The notes under the pieces were generated by a model, which did no database searches, was not told the origin of the DNA, and was given only the letters and a program-made list of their open reading frames with translations. The position numbers and the translations under genes are program-made. Shown here one piece after another: positions 36,949-44,615 of a DNA stretch of 64,000 bases (position 1 is its first letter; each line of letters starts with the position of its first letter). The DNA comes from Thermococcus sp. M36 (GTDB taxonomy: Archaea > Methanobacteriota_B > Thermococci > Thermococcales > Thermococcaceae): positions 62,001-126,000 of the forward strand of contig NZ_SNUH01000001.1 in NCBI RefSeq assembly GCF_012027355.1, read 5' to 3'.

Positions 36949-37645
36949 CCCTTATCCCCTTCCTGCCTCTCTTTCTGCCTTTCCTGAAGCCGGTTATGTT
37001 TATCGCCAGCGGACGGCCTTTCAGGGCCTCTATAGACCGCCTTATCGCAGCTACCTCCTCCTTGCATGGGCCAGACTCGGAGCGGTAGTCAGAGTTGTTA
37101 ATAAATCCCTGAAGAAGCCCACGGAGCCGTTCCAGCTTGTCCTTCTGAACCTCTCTGAGGGCCCCGGCAAACGCCGGCCGGCTCTTTTTCAGTTCGTCCA
37201 TCAGGAGCTCACAGTGCCTCTTGCAGAGAATCGCGTCGGAGTCTCTGTAAACCGGCAGCAGTTCGTCCATCCTCTCAGCCACAGCGGCCACTGTGAGGGC
37301 TTCCTTCTCCTCCACGAGGGTGCAGAGGTGGCACTTTCCTTCCCTTACCGGTTTATCCCCATCGAAGGAGCCAAGGTATTCTCCCAGCATGTGCTCGTAT
37401 ATGATGGCCACGCCGAGGCCGCCGTAAAGCGGGTTCGAGGATGCCGTCTCAAAGAGCCTCCATGCGTGATACGGGCACAGGCCGAGGCTTTCCTTGAAGC
37501 GCTCCCTGACCTCCGGGTCGTTGACGTGCTCGTAGAGCACTGTGCCTATTTCATCTTTCTCAAACTTTTCAAGGATTCTGCAGACTGGACAGCCCCCGCT
37601 TTCAAAGGCTTCCCTGAGGTATACACCTATGAGGTCCATATTCAT
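36932..37645 (-). CDS. DUF6062-like Cys-rich protein
   Basis: 237 residues. Cys/His pairs in four places: CPVC, CPYH, CHLC, CKRHC, which would bind one or two metal ions in a helical protein; matches what I recall of the DUF6062 group. A very basic tail (RKGRKRGRKG). Starts at the stop of the upstream gene (TGATG). Function unknown; part of the riboswitch-headed unit. Confidence 0.7.
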   Translation of the reverse strand: MNMDLIGVYLREAFESGGCPVCRILEKFEKDEIGTVLYEHVNDPEVRERFKESLGLCPYHAWRLFETASSNPLYGGLGVAIIYEHMLGEYLGSFDGDKPVREGKCHLCTLVEEKEALTVAAVAERMDELLPVYRDSDAILCKRHCELLMDELKKSRPAFAGALREVQKDKLERLRGLLQGFINNSDYRSESGPCKEEVAAIRRSIEALKGRPLAINITGFRKGRKRGRKGIRVGWKV

Positions 37646-38514
37646 CACGGAAGAAACTTCACCATCGAATCGACCACTGCCAGCGCCCTGTAGGTGTTCT
37701 GGAAGTTCGAGATGCCCAACTCAAGGCTCCTTCTGAAGCCGCCGTTGGAGTTCTGGAGCTGGCGTATGAACCAAACGTGCCTCCTGGGGCAGGTAGGTGC
37801 CTCATCCTGCAATTCCAGCCCCCTTGCGGCGTAGAATGTTGGCTCAAGGTAGGGTGGAAGGCTGTATGGAACCTCCGTGAAGCCGCCCCAGTCACCGCAG
37901 AGCTCACAGTTCCCGAAGTGGGGGCTCTTCGGCGGCCTGTAGCCGAGGGTGTGGAGAGTATAGATCGCCTGGTAGGTCATTGTTGTGGTCGGCCTCTTTA
38001 CACCGTAGCCGTTTCCGTTCCTGAACTTCATGACGAACTTTCTGATGGCCTCCTTTTCCTCGCCGGAGAATCTGTAGCCGATTGCACTGAGTGCCTTCAC
38101 CACCCAGTATGTCGCCTCAAGCGGCGTCGCGGTTCCAAACTCCTCACTGCCGCCGAGACCGACTGCAAACTTCCCCTCAAGCGGGTTGTACTTGGTGAAG
38201 ACGATATCCACGTGCTCCATCGCGATGTCTTTTGCCCCAAGGATCGCCAGCCCTTCGAGTGCCATGGCTATGGCAACGACGGCGGTCTGGGGCTGTATAG
38301 CCCTTTCGAGGAACTCGATCGTCTTTCCTTTTTCCGGAACCTCCATCCCCAGGAGATCGTAGATTTTAACAGCATAATAAGTATCATTGACGTTCGTATC
38401 GTCCAGAACACTCACGAAGCAGTAGCCGCCGTCATCGTGGCGCCTCTTCTCGACGTATTTCAAAACTTTGTTTACATCAACGTAACGCCCAAGTTCGTAA
38501 AGCTTCGAGCCCAT
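37645..38514 (-). CDS. Prenyltransferase/squalene-oxidase repeat (terpenoid cyclase fold) protein
   Basis: 289 residues with repeated alpha-alpha-barrel elements (RRHDDGGYCFVSVLDDTNVNDTYYAVKI; GNGYGVKRPTTTMTYQAIYTL; QNSNGGFRRSL). A CELCG...CPRR pair may bind metal. No DXDD cyclase motif is seen, so catalysis is doubtful. ATG 38514 follows GGGAGGCGGTAGG. It is the first gene after a fluoride riboswitch, so its level should change with fluoride. Confidence 0.72.
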   Translation of the reverse strand: MGSKLYELGRYVDVNKVLKYVEKRRHDDGGYCFVSVLDDTNVNDTYYAVKIYDLLGMEVPEKGKTIEFLERAIQPQTAVVAIAMALEGLAILGAKDIAMEHVDIVFTKYNPLEGKFAVGLGGSEEFGTATPLEATYWVVKALSAIGYRFSGEEKEAIRKFVMKFRNGNGYGVKRPTTTMTYQAIYTLHTLGYRPPKSPHFGNCELCGDWGGFTEVPYSLPPYLEPTFYAARGLELQDEAPTCPRRHVWFIRQLQNSNGGFRRSLELGISNFQNTYRALAVVDSMVKFLP

Positions 38515-38543
38515 CCTACCGCCTCCCAACTTTTTAGCGGAGA

Positions 38544-38604
38544 ACAGGCGTCATCAGCCCCTGAGGGCGGTTCGGCTCGAAGCCCGGGCGGACGCCATCG
38601 CCCG
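38544..38604 (-). promoter_or_regulatory. Fluoride riboswitch (crcB motif)
   Basis: Minus-strand aptamer matching the fluoride consensus. P1 GGGCG (38603-38599) pairs with CGCCC (38590-38586); the enclosed loop GGCGTC (38596-38591) pairs with GACGCC (38552-38547) as the pseudoknot; P2 GCCC (38568-38565)/GGGC (38560-38557) is followed by the conserved TGATG. An inserted small hairpin GGCT-TCG-AGCC (38584-38574) sits in the joining region. The order and spacing match the Thermotoga petrophila aptamer. It ends about 30 bases before the ATG at 38514. Confidence 0.9.
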
Positions 38605-38620
38605 AAAAGCCTACGAACCG

Positions 38621-38634
38621 GGCTTAAAAACGTT
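38621..38634 (-). promoter_or_regulatory. Promoter of the riboswitch transcript
   Basis: Minus strand AAACGTTTTTAAGCC; the TATA centre at about 38626 puts the transcription start near 38602, at the first base of riboswitch stem P1. Confidence 0.65.
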
Positions 38635-38707
38635 TGCGGTGCAAGTCTCTAATGAATCACCTAAAAACTTAATAAGTTTGGGACATCCCTTCAATTGTGG
38701 TGTAATC

Positions 38708-39424
38708 ATGGAGTTTATAGCCTTCACCTACGTAGGCAACTTTATGGAGAGGGAGGTAATAGACGAGGTTGTTTTCACTGTCTTTGACGAGGCCAACCGC
38801 TTCTTCCACGAGAACGATATACCCCTGAGGTTCCTGTACATCGGGAAGCTGAAGCTCGAGCCGGGCTATCTGATAAGCCTCAACACCCCAGAGGGCAAAA
38901 TGCGAGTTTACCCCCTCGAGGCTCTAGTTGATGTCCTCCACGCCAGGCTCCTCCACGAGATAGAGGAGAGGCCGGACATAAGGATGGACAAGATATTCGC
39001 CCTCACCACCTTCCCGCTCGTTTCGAGGAACCCCTACTTCGACTTCTACGAGCGCTTTTTGGGCATCCACGAGACAAGGCTTGGACTGAGGATAATGGTG
39101 CTCTCCATGAAGCCCTTTGAGCCCCCGGAACTCGGGGAACTGCTGAAGGTCGCTTCTGGCTCGGAAACTCCTAATGAAGAGATTAAACGGCGTGTTAGGG
39201 AAGGGCTTTCCCTCTTCAAGGACCGCGTCCTTAAGGGGGTCCTCCATGAAGTCGGTCACGGCTTCGGTCTTGAGCACTGCTCCAACGACTGCGTCATGAA
39301 CTCACCGTCGAGCATGGAGGAGTGGGACTCACGGCTCCCCGGCTACTGCGACTCCTGCTTCATAAACCTCAAGCGAGCGGTCGAGTGGTCGGAGTTCAAC
39401 CTTGGCCACGGCGAGTCCAAGTAA
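38708..39424 (+). CDS. amzA: Archaemetzincin metalloprotease
   Basis: 238 residues. Zinc protease with HEVGHGFGLEH and the structural Cys set (HC, CVM, CDSC at the end). ATG 38708 has GGTGTA upstream; ACTTAATAAG at about 38667 is the TATA box, divergent from the riboswitch promoter. Substrate unknown. Confidence 0.9.
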   Translation: MEFIAFTYVGNFMEREVIDEVVFTVFDEANRFFHENDIPLRFLYIGKLKLEPGYLISLNTPEGKMRVYPLEALVDVLHARLLHEIEERPDIRMDKIFALTTFPLVSRNPYFDFYERFLGIHETRLGLRIMVLSMKPFEPPELGELLKVASGSETPNEEIKRRVREGLSLFKDRVLKGVLHEVGHGFGLEHCSNDCVMNSPSSMEEWDSRLPGYCDSCFINLKRAVEWSEFNLGHGESK

Positions 39425-39456
39425 AGGTTTTAGTGTCCCTGACATTTTCATGATTG

Positions 39457-40503
39457 ATGTGGCTGGGACGGATTTCCATGTGGGACGTTGAGGGCGCGCG
39501 CAGGGCCATGCCCCACTACTTCTCGATTCTGGGGGGAGAAGAGGAACCGAACTTCGTCCTGGCCAGGAAAGTTCCTGTAGACTTCCGGGGGAACGAGCCC
39601 CTTGAAGAGCTCCGGGAGCTCCACCGCGAGGGCATGGACAGGCTAAGGGAGAACGATCTGGTAGAAAAGCCTGGGAAGAGCCTGCTTGATTTAAAAGCCC
39701 TCATAGCGGACAGAACCCTCGAATCCTGCACCCTCTGTGAGATAAAGTGCCGCGTGAACAGGAAGGACAGCACCGGCTACTGCCGCGTGAAGGAGAGCCT
39801 TATCGCCAGCGACTTCCTGCACTACGGCGAGGAACCTGAGCTGGTACCCTCTTATACTGTCTTCTTCTCCGGCTGCAACTTCCGCTGCATCTTCTGCCAG
39901 AACTGGGACATCAGCCAACACCGCGTCGGCGTTGAGCACGTCCCGGAGTTCATGGCGCTCAAGATCGAGGAGGCCTTCGGGCAGGGGGCGAAGAACGTAA
40001 ACTTTGTCGGCGGCGAGCCCACCCCGAACCTGCCGTTCATCCTTGAGGCGCTGAGGCACGTTAAAGCCCCAATTCCGGTAGTGTGGAACTCCAACATGTA
40101 CATGAGCGAGGAGGCGATGGAGCTGTTGGATGGGGTTGTTGACGTCTATCTTGCCGACTTCAAGTGGGGCAACGATCGGTGCGCGAGAAAATATTCAAAA
40201 GTTTCCCTCTACTGGGAGGTAGTCACCAGGAACCTCCTCCTCGCTAGGGAACATTACAGGGCGGAGTTTCTGATAAGGCACCTCGTGATGCCCGACCACC
40301 TCGACTGCTGCACGCGGCCGGTTCTGGAGTGGATATCCAGGAGCCTGGGCAGGGACATTAGAGTGAACGTGATGTTCCAGTACAGGCCGGAATACCGGGC
40401 AGAGATGTATCCTGAAATAAGCAGGAGGCTGAAGGGGGAGGAAATGGAAAAAGCCGCGGAGATCGTCAACGAGCTCGGGTTTAGGAACGCGCTCGTGGGC
40501 TAA
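39457..40503 (+). CDS. Radical SAM protein, PflA/PflX-like
   Basis: 348 residues. Cluster motif CNFRCIFCQNWDIS (CX3CX2C) near residue 143, VGGEPTPN downstream, and an N-terminal Cys group (CTLCEIKC...YCRV). Matches the COG1313 PflX-like group; substrate unknown. ATG 39457 may be leaderless (AAAGGTTTTAGTG about 25-30 bases upstream); ATG 39478 is an alternative. Convergent with the small gene at 40500 (four-base overlap). Confidence 0.82.
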   Translation: MWLGRISMWDVEGARRAMPHYFSILGGEEEPNFVLARKVPVDFRGNEPLEELRELHREGMDRLRENDLVEKPGKSLLDLKALIADRTLESCTLCEIKCRVNRKDSTGYCRVKESLIASDFLHYGEEPELVPSYTVFFSGCNFRCIFCQNWDISQHRVGVEHVPEFMALKIEEAFGQGAKNVNFVGGEPTPNLPFILEALRHVKAPIPVVWNSNMYMSEEAMELLDGVVDVYLADFKWGNDRCARKYSKVSLYWEVVTRNLLLAREHYRAEFLIRHLVMPDHLDCCTRPVLEWISRSLGRDIRVNVMFQYRPEYRAEMYPEISRRLKGEEMEKAAEIVNELGFRNALVG

Positions 40504-40700
40504 CCCCCTGCCCTCGCGAGCCTGAGCGTCTCCATAAACCTCTCGATTTCCTCCTCGGTTCCCTCGATGGTGAGCCTGTACCGGGGCATGCCGTGGAAGG
40601 GCTCTGCTTCCCCTATCTCAATCTTTACCTCTGCCCCGGACTTCTCCAGGATGGCTCCAATCTCCGCCGGGGGGATGGCAGTTATGAGTTCCCTTCTCAT
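40500..40700 (-). CDS. Small conserved protein
   Basis: 66 residues with an alternating beta/alpha pattern (YRLTIEGTEEEIERFMETLR) like a small ferredoxin-like fold. No family recognised. GGTTGATGCT precedes the ATG. Confidence 0.6.
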   Translation of the reverse strand: MRRELITAIPPAEIGAILEKSGAEVKIEIGEAEPFHGMPRYRLTIEGTEEEIERFMETLRLARAGG

Positions 40701-40746
40701 AGCATCAACCCATCGCGGTTCCAGGATTTATATCTTCCGCCCACCG

Positions 40747-40760
40747 AAAGCTTTATAAAG
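40747..40760 (+). promoter_or_regulatory. Promoter of the exported-protein gene
   Basis: GAAAGCTTTATAAAG, a clear BRE/TATA about 50-60 bases before ATG 40810. Confidence 0.6.
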
Positions 40761-40809
40761 AAAGATAACATATGTAATATTGCAATTACACATGGAGAGG
40801 TGATGTGAC

Positions 40810-41277
40810 ATGAAGAAGTGGTTGGGAATTGGGTTGATGGTGCTGGGCCTCTTCGGCCTGGTGTTTGGAAGCGTGGCAGCGTACCAGGGCGTACCGGGGC
40901 CTAACCCGGAGGTTGAGAGGAGTACCACGCCAATGGCATACGCCAAGGGCTGTGGTCAGGGACGCGGTGGCATGATGGCCGCTGGAGAGGGCACCCCCTA
41001 CATGGGGCTCGGAGTTAAGTCGGCGAACCTCACAGAGGTCAGCGTTGACCCGGCGGAAGTTCAGGACTACCTCGCTCAGCTCAGCGTCGAGAAGTTCACC
41101 AACCCACGCGGCATAACCGTCCAGAAGCTCGTTTACGATGGCGACTACGTCGGAAAGGTCGTCGGTGACTACGACCTCAGCGGGCTGGACGTCTATGCCG
41201 CCTACGAGACCCTCAACGGCGTCAAGGTCTTCCTCGCCTACGAGGGAGAGATAGTCGGCTTCGTCCTGATGAAGTGA
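40810..41277 (+). CDS. Exported small protein of unknown function
   Basis: 155 residues: signal peptide at 1-24 (WLGIGLMVLGLFGLVFGS), a Gly/Met-rich linker with one Cys (KGCGQGRGGMMAAGEG), then a compact domain (GITVQKLVYDGDYVGKVVGDYDL). AGGTGATG precedes the ATG. The Met/Gly segment could bind metal, but this is not certain. Confidence 0.7.
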   Translation: MKKWLGIGLMVLGLFGLVFGSVAAYQGVPGPNPEVERSTTPMAYAKGCGQGRGGMMAAGEGTPYMGLGVKSANLTEVSVDPAEVQDYLAQLSVEKFTNPRGITVQKLVYDGDYVGKVVGDYDLSGLDVYAAYETLNGVKVFLAYEGEIVGFVLMK

Positions 41278-41318
41278 GGCCCCTGCCTCCTTCATTTTTT
41301 GGCCCGGAGGTGATGTCC

Positions 41319-41432
41319 GTGGGGATCGTTGAGATTGTTGGCAGTTTCATCATGCTCTTTGAGCGGAGAGAGAACCCGCTGGCCCTGCCAGAGGCCGTTC
41401 CGGATAAAGAAAATGACACTGAAAACTTCTAG
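41319..41432 (+). CDS. Possible very small protein
   Basis: 37 residues from GTG 41319, preceded by a perfect GGAGGTGA with five-base spacing. Starts MGIVEIVGSFIMLFERRENP; hydrophobic then charged. It overlaps the end of convergent bcp by four bases. No homology claimed; the ribosome-binding site is the main support. Confidence 0.45.
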   Translation: MGIVEIVGSFIMLFERRENPLALPEAVPDKENDTENF

Positions 41433-41890
41433 GATTTCTCCGCGAGTTTTTTGGCTTCTTCCAGAACCTTCGCCGCGTGGCCCCTGGCGCGGACGTTGAT
41501 CTTCTTCCAGACGATTTCTCCATTGGGGTTAAAGATGAAGGTGCTCCTTATGACCCCCTCGTACTCCTTCCCGTAGCGTTTCTTTTTGCCCCATGCGCCC
41601 AACGCTTTAATCAGTTCGGCGTTCGGGTCGCTGAGGAGCTTTATCTTTAGGCCGTGCTTCTCCTTGAAGTTCCTGTGGCTTCTCACTGAGTCCTTAGAAA
41701 CACCAATCACCTGAAAGCCGAGCTTCTCGAACTCCGGGAGGAGCTCCGTGAACTCCTTTGCCTCGGTCGTGCAGCCGGGCGTGTTGTCCTTCGGATAAAC
41801 GTAGAGCACCGTCCACTTACTGTTCAGGACATCCCCGAGGGTTACCTCTTTTCCGTCCTCATCCAAAACCTGAACTTCAAAGAGGCCCAT
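41429..41890 (-). CDS. bcp: Peroxiredoxin of the Bcp/PrxQ type
   Basis: 153 residues. Peroxidatic Cys in YPKDNTPGCTTEAKEF; the resolving Cys five residues later in many PrxQ proteins is absent here, suggesting a 1-Cys enzyme. Reduces peroxides in the cytoplasm. Promoter AAAGCTTTATGGG and a perfect palindrome lie just upstream. Confidence 0.9.
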   Translation of the reverse strand: MGLFEVQVLDEDGKEVTLGDVLNSKWTVLYVYPKDNTPGCTTEAKEFTELLPEFEKLGFQVIGVSKDSVRSHRNFKEKHGLKIKLLSDPNAELIKALGAWGKKKRYGKEYEGVIRSTFIFNPNGEIVWKKINVRARGHAAKVLEEAKKLAEKS

Positions 41891-41906
41891 ACCACCACCA
41901 GAATAA

Positions 41907-41920
41907 TTAGGGATCCCTAA
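41907..41920. promoter_or_regulatory. Perfect palindrome in the bcp promoter, candidate operator
   Basis: TTAGGGATCCCTAA, 14 bp, between the minus-strand TATA (about 41922-41931) and the bcp start, at the expected transcription start. Well placed to block transcription when bound by a repressor. Confidence 0.45.
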
Positions 41921-41985
41921 CCCATAAAGCTTTCGTGGGAAAGGTTATTTAGGGGTGTCCTCGGACTTCCATGTTAGGTGAGACC

Positions 41986-43422
41986 ATGAGGCTGCCGTCC
42001 CACAAGACAAAGATAATAGCCACGATAGGCCCCGCATCACTCAGCAGGAGCACCATAGAGGCCATGATAAAGGCTGGGATGAGTGTCGCCAGGATAAACT
42101 TTGCCCACGGCGATGAAGAGCAGCACGAGAAAACCATAGAACTCATAAGGAAGTCGTCCGAAAGGCTCAAGCGCCCCGTGGCAATCCTAGGCGATCTCCC
42201 GGGGGTTAAAATACGCGTTGGGGAGATACAGAACGGTTCCGTTGTTCTCAGGCGCTGGCAGACTGTAACCCTCACCACGAGGGACATAGTGGGAAATGAG
42301 GCTGAAATCCCGGTTCAGTTCAAGGAATTTCCCAAAATGGTCTCCAAAGGCGACATAATATACCTGAGCGACGGGTTCATAGCCCTCCGGGTCGAGGATG
42401 TTAGGGGCACCGACGTCGTGTGTAAGGTTCTCGTTGGGGGAACCCTCTTCTCCCACAAGGGCATAAACGTCCCAAACGCCAGAATGGCCATAGACGCTGT
42501 TACCAAAAGGGATCTAGAGCTGATAGAATTTGCCATCGAGCACGGAGTGGACGCAATAGGCATAAGCTTCGTGGGTTCCGCGTATGACGTCATTAAAGTC
42601 AGGAGGTTTGTCGAAGAGAAGGGGGGCGACATGTTCATCATCGCCAAGATTGAGAGGCCTGACGCCGTCAGGAACTTTGACGACATACTGTGCGCCGCCG
42701 ACGGGATAATGATAGCCCGCGGGGACCTCGGAGTCGAGATGCCCATCGAAAAGCTGCCGGTTCTTCAGAAGAAGTTGATACACAAGGCCAACATCGCCGG
42801 AAAGCCCGTGATAACCGCGACGCAGATGCTCGAAAGCATGACCGAGGAGAAGCTTCCCACAAGGGCAGAAGTTACGGACGTCGCCAACGCCATCCTCGAC
42901 GGCACCGATGCCGTCATGCTCTCCGAGGAGACCGCCGTCGGAAAGTATCCCGTGGACACGGTAAGGATGATGGCCAAGATCGCAAAGACCACAGAGGCCT
43001 ACAGGGACTCCCAGTGGTCCACCAGGGTAATGGAATGGAAGATGAAGGGCTGGAGCGAGAAGGGCCCCAAGAAGGGCACAATAAAGGACACAATAGCCCG
43101 GAGCATAATAGAGGCCCTCAACTCGATAGACATCAAGTACATCCTCACCCCAACGAGAACCGGGGAGACCGCCCGGCTGATATCACGCTTCAAGCCCAAG
43201 CAGTGGATACTGGCGTTTGCCACCGACGAAAGGGTGGCCAGAAGGCTCATGTTCTCCTACGGGGTCTACCCCTTCGTCGTTAACGAGACCACCGAAGAAG
43301 AAATCCTGATGCTGATAAAAGGCCTGGCGCTTGTAAGGGACGGGGACACCGTCCTCCTGACCAAGGGCACCCCCATAGGGAAGACTGTCGGGACGAACAC
43401 GATAAGGATATTTACCGTGTAG
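41986..43422 (+). CDS. pyk: Pyruvate kinase
   Basis: 478 residues. Last step of glycolysis. Motifs: KTKIIATIGPAS, ARINFAHG, and the active-site signature IIAKIERPDAVRNFDDIL with Lys. ATG 41986 has GGTGAG upstream; AAGGTTATTTAGG is the likely TATA box. Confidence 0.95.
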   Translation: MRLPSHKTKIIATIGPASLSRSTIEAMIKAGMSVARINFAHGDEEQHEKTIELIRKSSERLKRPVAILGDLPGVKIRVGEIQNGSVVLRRWQTVTLTTRDIVGNEAEIPVQFKEFPKMVSKGDIIYLSDGFIALRVEDVRGTDVVCKVLVGGTLFSHKGINVPNARMAIDAVTKRDLELIEFAIEHGVDAIGISFVGSAYDVIKVRRFVEEKGGDMFIIAKIERPDAVRNFDDILCAADGIMIARGDLGVEMPIEKLPVLQKKLIHKANIAGKPVITATQMLESMTEEKLPTRAEVTDVANAILDGTDAVMLSEETAVGKYPVDTVRMMAKIAKTTEAYRDSQWSTRVMEWKMKGWSEKGPKKGTIKDTIARSIIEALNSIDIKYILTPTRTGETARLISRFKPKQWILAFATDERVARRLMFSYGVYPFVVNETTEEEILMLIKGLALVRDGDTVLLTKGTPIGKTVGTNTIRIFTV

Positions 43423-43479
43423 CCCGGCCTCTTTTCTTTTAATTTCCCGTCCGCGCGTGGAAAAAAGGGAAAAGCGCCC

Positions 43480-44001
43480 TCACGCGCCGGACTTCTTTGA
43501 GTCCCCCGGCCCACCGACGGCCAGCCCGAGAAGCGAGGTCAGGTATATCGCCCCTATCCCCACAGGGTTCAGCTGGGCCCCTGGGGGGAGGGGGACCTCT
43601 GACATCACATAACCCACCAGGACGGACATGCCCACAATGGTCAGGACAAAGCCCCAGCGGGTGAAGAACGCCAACAGGGAGCCAACTGCAGGAAGCAGGA
43701 AAACCGCCATGAACAGGACCACGAGGAAAGATGCTATGCCCACACCTACCTCGGTGAGGGTGCTTGTCTCCATGTCCATGTACGCGTCCACGTCCTCAAG
43801 GACGTTTCCGACCCACTTCAGTGCCCTTGCCAGGAAGCTGTCGGTGTTCCCTATGTTGGAGCCGAGAACCAGTAGAGTGACCGTCCCGTAGGACATGCTC
43901 ACCGTCCGCTCCGTCTGCCCACCCGATGCCGTGATCACCGGGGCCACTAAGAGGGCCAGCAACAGGACAATTGCCAGAACAACCCTCGCAGCCGAGCCCA
44001 T
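43480..44001 (-). CDS. Membrane protein of unknown function
   Basis: 173 residues: signal-like N-terminus, an external part with Ser/Thr and acidic residues, then three membrane segments near the C-terminus and a KKSGA tail. GGTGGTG precedes the ATG; ATTTATTAG (near 44040) is a possible TATA. No family recognised. Confidence 0.65.
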   Translation of the reverse strand: MGSAARVVLAIVLLLALLVAPVITASGGQTERTVSMSYGTVTLLVLGSNIGNTDSFLARALKWVGNVLEDVDAYMDMETSTLTEVGVGIASFLVVLFMAVFLLPAVGSLLAFFTRWGFVLTIVGMSVLVGYVMSEVPLPPGAQLNPVGIGAIYLTSLLGLAVGGPGDSKKSGA

Positions 44002-44275
44002 TTACACCACCACTCCTAAGACTGGTACCCCGGTCTAATAAATCTTTCCTCACATCGGGCCCGGTGGGGGCTTTACATTTTTCTCTTGAAAGCCTCACTC
44101 TTTTGGGGTCGGGAGAGCTCAGGACCCCGGATACGGCGGCCTGTACTCTACAGGGATCCTCAGGATTCTAAGCTCTCGGAAGCATTTACCGGAATGGTTT
44201 CATGGCCATTATGGCGATAGGATAGCAAGAAAGTGGATGATGTGGCATAGCGCCAGAAAAGGTTAAGGGCAGGTA
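44002..44275. other. Non-coding stretch
   Basis: 274 bases between two minus-strand genes. Besides the promoter of the membrane-protein gene at about 44035-44050, I see only short imperfect palindromes (for example around GGGATCCTCAGGATTC near 44153) and no supported gene. Confidence 0.4.
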
Positions 44276-44581
44276 TCAGACCCTCCCCAGCTCCTCAAAC
44301 TTCACCAGCACCTCTGCCTTGCTCCGTATCAGGTTCTGCCTGGCCACTTCTTTTCCGTCCTTAAGGTAGACCAGTGTCGGGACGTTGAATATCTCGAACT
44401 CGTTCACCAGCCCGTTCCACTCGTCCGCGTTTACGTGAACCACGGTAATCTCCGGGAACTCCGCACTGAGCTCTTCCATGAAGCTCTCGACTATTCTGCA
44501 TGGTGGACAGCCCGGGATGGAGAACCACAGCACGACTTTTCCGTCCCTGAAGTTAAACTTTCCGTCATACTCCACTATCAA
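44276..44581 (-). CDS. Thioredoxin-like protein
   Basis: 101 residues with redox site SIPGCPPCRIVESF and cis-Pro in IFNVPTLVYLKDG. TTG 44581 was chosen because GGAGGTGA lies five bases before it. Immediately downstream of copA, it may keep copper-handling thiols reduced (inference). Confidence 0.85.
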   Translation of the reverse strand: MIVEYDGKFNFRDGKVVLWFSIPGCPPCRIVESFMEELSAEFPEITVVHVNADEWNGLVNEFEIFNVPTLVYLKDGKEVARQNLIRSKAEVLVKFEELGRV

Positions 44582-44615
44582 TCTCCTCACCTCCGGAGAA
44601 TAAAAATGAAAGGGC

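Noticed and set aside
38551-38557. CTGATGA resembling a C/D-box RNA motif
   Set aside because: It is the conserved segment of the fluoride riboswitch; no D box or guide arrangement is present.
38541-38605. Plus-strand hairpin as a terminator or leader of the archaemetzincin gene
   Set aside because: The minus-strand sequence matches the fluoride aptamer in all paired parts, and the promoter geometry also fits the minus strand.
44100-44275. GGATGATGTGG near 44237 as a C/D-box small RNA
   Set aside because: The C-box match is imperfect and no D box or paired boxes are found.
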